Shown here: positions 13,301-25,200 of the stretch, piece after piece | Layout: each line of letters opens with the position of its first letter | How positions within the stretch are numbered: the first letter of the stretch is position 1 | Origin: Nematopogon swammerdamellus | Lineage: Eukaryota; Arthropoda; Insecta; Lepidoptera; Adelidae | DNA length: 64,000 bases | Direction: 5' to 3' | Assembly (NCBI GenBank): GCA_946902875.1 | Contig: OX336336.1 | Coordinates: 666,045-730,044, forward strand | Made by a program: the position numbers and the translations under genes | The notes under the pieces: model-generated | What the model was told of the DNA's origin: nothing | Databases searched by the model: none | What the model saw: the letters and a program-made list of their open reading frames with translations, nothing else

Positions 13301-16300
13301 TCAGTACTTGTGGTACACTGGTACTAGTCTTGTCCTTGCTCGTTCACTGTACTGATTCGCTTTTTGTAGTTCAGTGAACGCGGTGAAAACTAGTTCGGTC
13401 TCGTCGTTCAGTTGCTCTCTTGCTAAGTTAGCTCAGGCTCACTAAAGTAGCCCGCCACCGACCGACCGACCGACCGCGCCTTCGCTCGCTCTCACCTCTG
13501 CTCGTTCGGTCGACCGACCGACCGACCTTCTGAGAGCGGCTGAGCGGCTGAGCAGCTGAGCGGGTGAGATGTTTTGCTCAGTTGTTCTGAGCTTGCTCGT
13601 TCGTTCACTTCAGTGAGGTATATCGGTTCGGTTAGTCTTTGGACAAGACTAACCGGTACACACTGACCTCTCCAAGAGAACTGGAAACTTCTTTTATTAT
13701 TTGTTCAAAGTTGGCAACAAAGTGAGTCAGATCAAGTAGGGCAGCTTGTGTCAGCTTCGGTAGCTCAGTGGTGCGGTCGGTCGAATATCGGTCGTGATCA
13801 TAAGCACACCTGGGCGCGGTCAGTACATGGATGGGTGACCGCAATTGTAGGTCGCTTCCCTTCTTACCTTACTAGGTGGTAGAGTTTAGCACTGAACTGG
13901 ACAGAAAATTATTTACGTAGCCGTGTCAACCGACGTATCATTCGTTGCGGTGGTACCAATCCGGGTGGGATAAACCCTACCACCTAGTAAGGTAAGGAGT
14001 GAAGGGATCTATATTATATATGATTTATTATTTGTTAGTTTATTTTTATAAAATGTTTAACAAGTAGATTTTTGAAACAGTGCAAGTGACATGGCACCTA
14101 GTACACCCGGTGTTATGGGCTGACATCACGGACGTTGTGGGTGATGTAGCCAACTGTGTCAGTTTCCATAAAAAAAAAAAAAAAAAAAGTGAACCAATAA
14201 TGCAAGTGAAGTGAAGTTGGGTAAGTCCCTGGATGTGACACTGTCAACATGTGCTCAACACTGTCAACGCTCTCCCTGCCCATATATTTCCCCCCAAGTA
14301 CAGTCTCGGATCCTTCAAGAGGGGCGTGAATGGGCACCTGTCAGGCCGGCATAGCATTCGCAACCCCCGCATACGACCGAATGTCCATGGGCGTCGTTAG
14401 ACACTTTATGGGTGGCTCGGCGCCATATGTCGCGATGTCAATAAAAAAAAAAAAAAAATGTGGCGTGCAGTAGTGAATTCTATTACACTCTATTACAATT
14501 CCATTGGGACGACGACATCAAGTACGTCGGCGGAAAGCAGTGGTTCCGTATCGCTGAAGGCCGGGAGGACTAGAGGAAAATTGGAGAGGGGTATTTCTAG
14601 CAGTGAACGCTTACACACTGACTGACTGACAATTCTATTGCTCTGGAATGGCTAGACCTTACTTACAAAATGACAAAAATTTTTTGTTCTGTGGTAGCTA
14701 GTTACCTATCTGTGGCAAAATAGCGGCACGAAAAATAGCTGTTCTTAGCCATTCCAGCGCATTAGTATAATGAGTTGAGTGGGGGGCGTGCAACGTGTGT
14801 AGGTAGAGTGCCAACCTGGTGGTGGTGTGCGTGGGCGTACTGGTCGTGTGCGTGGGCATACTGGTTGTGTGCGTAGACGGGTGCCGCGTACTCCGCACTC
14901 GCCGGCTCCGCTGGGCTCTGCACACACACGCACACCATCTCAACTCACATTCCGCACAGCGGCTCATTATATTTCTTTAACCTGGGCGTCTTCAAACGTC
15001 AAATAAACAGGCTGGACGGCCTAAGGCCGCAAGTTAACAGGCTGGACAGCCTACAAGGCCACAAGTTAACAGGCTGGACGGGCTACAAGGCCACAAGTTA
15101 ACAGGCTGGACGGCCTACAAGGCCGCAAGTTAACAGGCTGGATGGCCTACAAGCCCGCAAGTTAACAAGCTGGACGGCCTACAAGCCCGCAAGTTAACAG
15201 GCTGGACGGCCTACAAGCCCGCAAGTTAACAGGCTGGACGACCTACAAGCCCGCAAGTTAACAGGCTGGACGGCCTACAAGCCCACAAGTTAACAAGCTG
15301 GACGGCATACAATGCCGCAAGTTAACAGGTTGGACAGCCTACAAGCCCGCAAGTCTGCCGGTATGGTGCCTCGCTGAGCGTAGTTTTGCGAGGGGAGGTG
15401 AAATCTGGTTTGAGGTTGAGCACATTTGGTCCCTCCTCGGCACAGCTCCCCGTACTGGTTTCCATAAAAAAGGGGTTTCGTAGCCGATATTCTGTAAGCG
15501 AGGTGTGCTATCGGGTTAGTTGTGTGTGCAGGTACCTTTTTTTTTTATGGAAACTGACACGGTTGGCTACATCATCTACAACACCCGAGATGTCAGCCCA
15601 TAACACCGGGTGAACTTGGTGTCACGTCAGTGCTTCCCTTCGGTCGTGCCCGCTACACTGAACTGGACTAAACACTGACTGACTGACTGGGACTGAAGGA
15701 AAACACAAACTATTTACATAGCCGTTTCGACCGACCATCCATTCAGTGCGGTGGTATCAACCCGGGCGGGTTAAACCATAGTCATATCCCTTAGCTGTAC
15801 CTGCAGCGACTGCACGATGTTGCCGAGCTGCTGCAGCCAGGCGGGCGCGTGCGCGGGCGAGGCGGGCGAGGCGGCGGGCGCGGCGCGGTGCGCGGGCGAC
15901 GCCGCCGCCGAGTCGCCCTCCGTGTCCTCCTCCAGCAGCGCCGCGTCCTCCTGCAGCGCCGGGTCGTAGTACTTCAGCCTGCACTCACCAACCACAACAC
16001 ACATTTCAACACATTTTCATGGAAAACTCGATCGTACGAACTATAGAACTAGTATCCCTAGGGAGGTAGCACTGTCAAACGAGACCAAATAGATTGTTTT
16101 AGTATGCGTGACCTGCGTGTGTGTGAGTGTGATTCAGTCACGCCGCATACAAGTGCAGCCCACAGTCCACCAGCCGGCACGCCAGCAGCCACTTGTACAC
16201 ATGTATGTATGTATGTACCTCTCGGCCATGTGGTAGATGTTGCGCAGGAGGTGCGGGGAGTAGCCGGCGGGCTGCAGGGAGACGACGCGCGCCAGCTGCT

Positions 16301-19221
16301 CCACGTAGGCGAGCGCACGCTCGTGCAGCCCACAGTCCACCAGCCGGCACGCCAGCAGCCACTTGTACACATGTATGTATGTATGTACCTCTCGGCCATG
16401 TGGTAGATGTTGCGCAGGAGGTGCGGGGAGTAGCCGGCGGGCTGCAGGGAGACGACGCGCGCCAGCTGCTCCACGTAGGCGAGCGCGCGCTCGTGCAGCC
16501 CGCAGTCCACCAGCCGGCACGCCAGCAGCCACTTGTACACATGTATGTATGTATGTACCTCTCGGCCATGTGGTAGATGTTGCGCAGGAGGTGCGGGGAG
16601 TAGCCGGCGGGCTGCAGGGAGACGACGCGCGCCAGCTGCTCCACGTAGGCGAGCGCGCGCTCGTGCAGCCCACAGTCCACCAGCCGGCACGCCAGCAGCC
16701 ACTTGTACACATGTATGTATGTATGTACCTCTCGGCCATGTGGTAGATGTTGCGCAGGAGGTGCGGGGAGTAGCCGGCGGGCTGCAGGGAGACGACGCGC
16801 GCCAGCTGCTCCACGTAGGCGAGCGCGCGCTCGTGCAGCCCACAGTCCACCAGCCGGGACGCCAGCAGCCACTTGTACACATGTATGTATGTATGTACCT
16901 CTCGGCCATGTGGTAGATGTTGCGCAGGAGGTGCGGGGAGTAGCCGGCGGGCTGCAGGGAGACGACGCGCGCCAGCTGCTCCACGTAGGCGAGCGCGCGC
17001 TCGTGCAGCCCACAGTCCACCAGCCGGCACGCCAGCAGCCACTTGTACACATGTATGTATGTATGTACCTCTCGGCCATGTGGTAGATGTTGCGCAGGAG
17101 GTGCGGGGAGTAGCCGGCGGGCTGCAGGGAGACGACGCGCGCCAGCTGCTCCACGTAGGCGAGCGCGCGCTCGTGCAGCCCGCAGTCCACCAGCCGGCAC
17201 GCCAGCAGCCACTTGTACACCTGCGCACAACATCTCAACATTTTGTAGAACATTCAGATGCAAATATTAATTTCTTTTTTACACCTTGTCTCTCCCTCCG
17301 ATGGCTGTATCTTTGGAACCGTAATAGCTAGCCGGTTGAAGTTTTCACAGAATATGTGTAATTATGGCGGATATAAGAAAAAAAATAATAAATATAAAAA
17401 ACATTTAAAATTCAAGGGGATTCACACACAAGAAAGACAAGAAATGTGTTTTTCTAAAAAAAATTTTTGTGCACAACCTCGGGGCGCGACTGGGACTCAT
17501 ATTTGGCATTTTCTTTTTTTTATTGTTTTTAAATATAACTTACATAATAAACTTTAATTACATGAACTATAACATACTACATCTTTTAGCAATCTTTGAA
17601 TATACTCGTGTGTGTTTAGTTTTTGGATTATACATTTTGTAACTAGTTGTTAGATTGTCCTGAGAGCTAGAGCTATGTACCTGGAACTCTGTGAGGAGGA
17701 AGGTTGTGTCGCTGAGGCTGCAGGCGTACTCGTAGATCTCTGTGGTGATGATGGCGGAGTTGGTTGCGAAGTGCGCGAGCGAGGGCGCGTGCGGCGGCGC
17801 GGCGAGGAGGGCGAGGCGCGGCGCGGCGGCGGCGCGCGCGCCGGCCGGCAGCGGCGCCAGCGGGTGCCGCGCGAACTCGAGCCGCGCCATCACGTAGCAG
17901 AACTGCGACGCGTGCAGCAGCCCGCGCGCCGCCAGGCTGTCACCTGCCACCGCAAATATTATTTTTTTCGGAAGAACGGTACAGCTATGGGGCCTCGATC
18001 TGGCATACACTCATCATGATCACTGTACTCGCAAGAGTGCAGGGATAGACGTCTGGATTGGATTGGTTGTTGTTGTATGTACTAATATCCGTGAGATATC
18101 GCAAAAAATCGCAGCCGTGATTTGTTACGCAAGGAGAGAAATATTTTTTTTTCATATGAACACCTATAGCAAATTTAGCATGGTTGTAAATCGTAACAAA
18201 ATTTTCTACACACATATATATATATATATATATTATACCTTACAGTGCACTGACTTTGGTTTAGATTATAAATGGTTAGTTGAACATTGCACTCCACAAA
18301 TATAGTGCGGTATTTTTTAAAGTATTTTTTAGATTTCACACACTCGCAAATGGATAAAAACCTCCAATAATAACACTTCAGAAATATTCTTTCGAATTTA
18401 TACACAATCACGACAAACTACTGACTAAAACACCAAACATAATTTTTACATATATGAGGCGACAGCGCACCGAGTTCGCGTGTGAAAAAATGTCGTCCGT
18501 CACCACTCGAAACCAACGATCCGTTAGTTTTTTGCCCTAGGCTGGCGCTAAAGTAAATCAGATCAAGTAGGGTATATCTTCACCTTTATTTAGAGCTATA
18601 ATGAGCCTTATCCCCATATTCAAAGAGCATGTATTTTAATCCCAAAAGTCGGCCGCGCCGCCTCGACAAGACACTTCGGGTACTCTTTCTTGGTGAAGAT
18701 GGCGTTTTCGTCCCGGAGACAGCTGAGCGGTTAAATGTTTATCTAGTCTGTTCTTGAATGAGATTTTAGCGGGTGCTTGCATGATATCTTCAGGCAGTTT
18801 GTTTCAATTGTCAACTATTGTGTTGCATAGTACCTAATGCTTTTGTGGATTTGTTGAGGAAGCTGGACATTAAATTGACTGTCAAGTTGTGGCCTTGGAG
18901 GAAACTATTTGTGTTAATTGCGAAGAGATATTCCAGTTCAGTTCAATCATGGTGATCGCTGATGATTTTGTAGGTTTCTATCAGGTCCCGAGAGAGGGGG
19001 GAGAGGGGAGAGAGGATGGAGAGAGGTTGGAGCGGGGTGAGTGGGGTGAGAGGGGGGAGAGGGTGAGAGAGAAAGGAGAGATAGGGGTAGAGAGAGGGGA
19101 GAGAGGGGGTGAGAGGAGGGGAGAGCGGGAAGGGAGAGAGAGGAGGGGTGAGAGAGGGCGGGAGAGGGGGGGAGAGAGAGGAGGGGGAGAAGGGGAGAGA
19201 AGGGGGATAGAGGGGGGAGAG

Positions 19222-19253
<32 letters not shown>

Positions 19254-22200
19254 GGGGAGAAAGAGTACCGAGAGAGGTGATTGCTCGCTTGTCGACGTCG
19301 GGGCGCGCGGAGGTGTTGGAGAGGATCATGGCGAGGTGAGGTCGCCAGTCGCCCCACTTCTCGTCGCTCACGCACTGCAAGCACACACAACATTCACTAT
19401 TATTCATCTAACTAAAACTATTTTCAAATTATTCTTGCGATTCAGAAATACACATAATAATATCAAGTATTTCACCCACTATGTTCTGTCAAAATTAATT
19501 ATCAATTTGGGTGGATAGTCTGCTAAAGTGAAATACTGTTACTATTTTCACCAGCAAAGGTGAGGTGCATAGTTCCGGATAGGTTACATCCCTGATGGAT
19601 GATGTGTGAGCAGTAACCGAGCGACTCGCGGCACCAGCATAGTGACCATCACATAAGTGGTATCTCACATCATCATCAGACATTGTGGTGCTGCATTCGA
19701 AGGGTGCTTCAAACATGCAGCATCACGATGCTGGAACGATGTACCTCACCCAACAAAATCCATACACAAGAGTAGCTTGTTGAATCTAAACATGAAGAGA
19801 TACCTCCTAGGTAACCAAAAAAGGATATGTAAGGACAAATATAAAAATGAAACAGGTGTCATAATACATTTTTTCTGTTTGAGTGCGGAATTCTTTGAAG
19901 GTATGTTTCATATCAATGGAAAGGTCTTTTAATCATCTATCTAAAGTGCTTAATCGTTCTAATAAGAAAAATTCACTGAAATAGTACTAGAGGAAAACCC
20001 ACGCGGATACAGATAGCAGCCGGCAGCGTAATGCCTGCTCCCACGGAGCAGGTTAAACTGTATTTGAGGGATTATAAATATCATTACGGTGCCTGGCTTC
20101 TCAAACTGCTATAAAAGTATATTATATAACCGTGCACGCTCGCTGACACACTAGACTGGCGCCGCTCAGTACCGAGCTGGTGTGCCAGATACATTTTTGG
20201 GGCTCACATGTGTGGGGCCGGTTCTCCCACCGTGTATGTCGTAAAAGGCAATTAAGGGATATGACACCCTTCTTATACTACTAGGTGGTAGGATTTAACC
20301 CGCCACTGAATGAAAGGTCGGTCGAAGCGGCTATGTAAAAAGTTTGTGTTTTTCGTCCAGTCAGTGTAGCCGGCACGACCGAAGGGAATCACAGACGTGG
20401 CACCAAGCTCACCAGGTGTTATGGGCTGACATCACGGATGTTGTAGGTGATGTAGCCAACCGTGTCAGGTCAGGGATAAAAAAAAAGGGAAAATAAACAT
20501 TCTTCCTTATTTTTTCTTCTTATTCTTCTTCTTTAACGCGGGGTGGTAGCTCTGTGCCTTGCTCACCGGTACCCATTTTCACGCACGTTCGGTCGCGCGC
20601 AAAACGAGCGTGCACCGGTGCCTTCGTGGGCAGCCGCCCAGGGCCTCGCGGCCCGAGGGGCCTCGCGCCTCGAAAGTTCAAGATGTCAAAGACAAGATGG
20701 GAAAGCAGGACAGAGGCAGTGAATATTGACAGCCAGTATTATTGCGATTAGATGATGTTGTTGAATGTATTGAGTATTGGCAAAATTGAGAGGGCCTCGC
20801 AAAATGTATCTTGTCCACATCAAATTAAGTTGATGCCCTGCCACTGGGTATACTATAAAGCGTATAGGATGTAGGTGTAGAGTAGTAGTAGTGGTGGATG
20901 TACTGACGGAGGCGGCGGGCGGCTGCCGGCCGGCCATGGTGGCGTAGAGCGTGTGGAGCGGGTCGGCGGCGGGCTGCGCGGCCACGAAGCGCGCGGCGAC
21001 CGCGGCGCGCACGCGCCGGTCGCTCACCGTCGACGACAGCTGCAGCGCGTGCCCCCACAGCCCGTTGCTCATCGCCCATTCTGCACATCGCACACGCACG
21101 CACACGTCAAGCACACACGTACACACGCTCGCAACACTACATATGTGCGAGAAGAGCGTCACGTTACTCTGCACAAGTACTGCAGCAACGCTACGAGCGC
21201 GCGGCGCACAGCACGCTACGAGGGTACACACTGCGCCACCTGCGCAGCGCGAACATATGTATAATCTCCGAGTGAACATTGTGTTGTCAACAAGCTCTTA
21301 AGACGTTCGTTCAATACGTCTACATATTATGTATTTGTCAGCCTCGATAGCTCAGTGGTGCAGACAGTCGACTGTCGTTATTGATGGTTAAGCAACGCTG
21401 GGCCGATCAGTACTTGGATGGGTAACCGCTTGACCGTTGGACGCTGACCGTGGTTCGGATTCCACGTAAAACTGTAGGTCCCTTCCCTTCTTACCTTACT
21501 AGGTGGTAGGGTTCAACCCGCCCGGCTTGGTACCACCGCACTGAATGAAACGTCGGTCGAAACGCCTATTTAAATAGTTTGTGTTTTCCGTCCAGTTCAG
21601 TGTAGCCAGCACGACCGAAGGGAAGCACTGACACGGCACCTACTTCACCCGGTGTTATAGGCTGACATTACGGATGTTGTAGCCAACCATGTCAGTTTCC
21701 ATAAAAAAAAAATGTGTATATTGCAAAGTGAGAATCGAGTGCACTCAACATACAAAGTAGACGGATTAAGTTAAAGCTGTCAGCACACTACATTATTAAG
21801 AGTTTGCGGTGCGCAAGAACATTTAGAGAGTTTGGACGTCAGACTGTCCAATGCTTATATGAGACATAACAGTGTCGCCGAGCTCCGCGGGTAGCGGTGA
21901 GGACGGCGCGCGCTCTGATTGGGTGGTATCGGGCGGTATCGCGCTCTAATTGGTTGGTAACGAATGGAATTTGTACGTTTATACAAACATTGTGTTACGC
22001 TGGCACGGGGAAGGTCCGACGTCCTTACCTATTCAACGTTCTTGGCGGTGCGGTACGCCGAGAGCCCAAGTCATTAGGATTATGAAATTTTTCTTCTTCT
22101 ATGAGTTAATATATGAGCAGGGAGAGCGTTCCAGAGTTTACCGGTTCTGTAGAGGAAAGATCTACAGAATCGATTGGTACGCATCCGCGGTACATCCAGC

Positions 22201-25200
22201 GGATTTATTGTTATTTATTGTTTCATATAAATTACAAGCTGTGCCCACGGCTCCGCCCGCTCTCATATTTGACTTCACTGCTAACCTCGTAAGCCATTTA
22301 GCGTGATAGTAAGTAGCCTATAATTGATGGGAATAACCAAGCTATCCGTAGAAGCAAACTGTATTAAAATCGGTTCAGTGGTTCTCAAGTTATAAGCGGA
22401 CAGACAGACAGACAGACAGAAAGCAGACGTTGGATTTTATTAAAGGTAAGGAAGGATATACAAATGGCGGACTTATTGCCTAATTTAAGTTACGTAAGAT
22501 GGTGCGTACCGAGCGCCTCCTTGCGGTTGCCGAAGATGAGGTACTCCCTGTACTTGTCGAGGGCGGCGCGCTCCGTGTCGGGCGAGTGGGAGGCGGAGTG
22601 CGAGACGGGGGCCGGGCGGGGCTGGTACGCGCGTCGCCCCACCGACCCCTGCGACAACTCTTCCTCCTCCTCACCACCACCTGTCACACGCAACACATTA
22701 TTTTTATATAAAGAACTGGCACGGTGGCTGTGAGAAAGTCTCCTTCGATAAATCACACACAGCCAATAACACCATTCCTCGCGAAGCCCCTACGCGAGGT
22801 GCCATCCTCTGATGAACTCGCTTCACTCATCCTTCCTATATCCATTCCACAAACCGGCCGTGGACTATGTACAGAAACATTCTTCGAACTGCGCGATTCT
22901 GTAAAGTGTGTCGGAGTGGGATATTTTGAAGTACCGGTGGAGGTACCGGCGGTTGATTTCTCAATAGCAGCTTTAAGCGGCGGGTGGCCGAGTGGTTTGG
23001 ATATCGGCGGTCCGTGAGAGGTCCGTGGTTCGAATCCGGTCGGCGTGTACCAATGAGTTTTTTCTGACGAAAAAATTTAAGTACATACCTACACCTACTG
23101 CGTCACCTTTCGGAACCAGTGTAAAACTGTAGGTCCCTTCCCTTACCCCTTACTAGGTGGTAGGCACAAATTGTAGCCGACTGGGTTGGTACTACCGTAC
23201 TGGATGTAAGATGGCCGCATAGCAGACTCGGTTGTGTTCTCCTCTAGTCCAGTATAGCCAGCCATCCAAGGAAGTCTCCGGTATGGCACCTACCTGATCG
23301 GAGGTGATATTGGTTGGTCAATATTGGATGCGCTTTGGCCCCTCTGACTCAACCACCCATACCGGATTACATAAAAAAAAAAATCGCCATGTCACGGCTA
23401 GCGCTACTTACGCCACGCCATCGATGGCGTGTTATGAAATGCTTCATATTAGTTAATGTCATGCTTCATATTCTATTCGGTAGATGGCGCGCGCGCATAC
23501 ACTTTGTGGTTTCTTCTATGGGAACTCCCGTGAATTTTTCACTTTTTCTTATTTTTATTATTTGTTGTTATATCGGCCATAATAACACATTTTTTGTGAA
23601 AATTTCAACGGGCTACCTATGACGGTTCAAGAGATACAGCCCTCGGACAGACGGACGGACGGACAGACAGACGGCGTAGGTTTAGTAATAAGGTCCCGTA
23701 TCTGATACGGAACCCTAAAAATTAAGGCTGGAGGCGCAGTAGTGCAATAGTGCAGTGCAGTGGAGTGGGTACTCACGCGGGCGGTCGGCGTGGAGGTCGC
23801 CGGTGGTGACGGGGGAGGGCAGCCCGTCCTCCGGCAGATCCGAGCGGCTCGTGCCCGACGACAGCGCAGAGTTGCGCCGGCTGCCTGCACGCACACACAC
23901 ACTATACCAGCTGCTATGTGCCATATTGCTCCCGCACAAAATATTACTATTAATCGATGGCACATTTCTCTGTCCATTATAATTTAGCTTATAATTTAGC
24001 GAGGCAGCGCAGCACAAGCCAAGTCAAACAAGTCCAAACAGAGCGCACAGCTCGCCCCGAGCGTCCTTAGAGCGCGCACAGCTCGCCCCGAGCGTCCTTA
24101 GAGCGCGCACAGCTCGCCCCGAGCGTCCTTAGAGCGCGCACAGCTCGCCCCGAGCGTCCTTAGAGCGCGCACAGCACGCCCCGAGCGTCCTTAGAGCGCG
24201 CACAGCTCGCCCCGAGCGTCCTTAGAGCGCGCACAAAAACCGAACATGGATCCTCGCGCCCACAGTCTCGCAATGTTTGGACTCTGCTTTATAAAGTACT
24301 AGCTGTGCCCGCGGCTCCGCCCGCTCTCATATTTGACTTCTCTGCTAACCTCATAAGCCATTTAGCGTGACAGTAAGTAGCCTATAGTTGATGGGAAGAA
24401 TCAAGCTATCCGTAGAATTTCTTTTTATTAAAATCGGTTTAGTGGTTCTCGAGTTATAAGCGGACAAACAGACATACAGACAGACAGAAAGCAGACGTTG
24501 GAGTTTATTAAAGGTAAGGATCTGACAAATTGTCTCCCATGAAGCCCGCTAGTTAAGCTTCCACATGTTCGCACGGTAAACACAGGAACAAACTGTTTTT
24601 TAGAAGTCCTCAGTCCACTGTATATGCAGGAATGAGTGAAAACACTTCTATGGCAAACCATACAAGGAATATGAAAATCCCTTTGATCCGATCTGTGCGA
24701 TGCAAACATGTGGAGACCTGCCCTGAACGGCCACGGTAGCTGCGGAGCCTGCAGAATGCCGACGGTTCCCTACCACCTAGTGAGGCAAGGCCATAGATTT
24801 TGGAAAGTACAGATTCACAGCATAGAACAAAAAAATGGAAGCAAATAATTTTTTTGTACCACTAGATGGCGTTAATTCTATCGCTGTGCTTCTAAATGGA
24901 GCCATTATTTTCAATGATTAATAAAATAATCCAAATTACAAAAACTTGAAAAATTGTGATTTTCAAGTTAAAACATAAAATAAAATTATGTTTAAATGAT
25001 ACAATGGTAATTCCATTAAGAATTATTGTTTAATTAGCAGAGAAAAGTTTTTAATAAATTAAAATTTCGAATAATTCATTCATTCAATACTGGTAACGCC
25101 ATCGTTTGATTATATTGTAAACAATAATTGTTGCTTCCATTTTTTTGTTCTACGTTGTGAATCTGTACCTTCCAAAATCTATGGGCAAGGTTGAGAAGGC

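Noticed and set aside
16058..17263. A 360-400 residue minus-strand repeat protein
   Set aside because: The three overlapping long frames exist because the 170-bp unit has no stops in any frame. Only the first 152 nt match Sec16 between a real acceptor and donor. Treated as an exon array instead.
16104..17331. Several 127-152-codon plus-strand open frames across the exon array
   Set aside because: They repeat with the 170-bp period and are antisense shadows of the stop-free exon unit; no splice or start context supports them.
22977..23047. A functional tRNA gene
   Set aside because: The tRNA-like fold with A and B boxes is followed by a SINE body and A tail found elsewhere in the window, so it is a SINE head.
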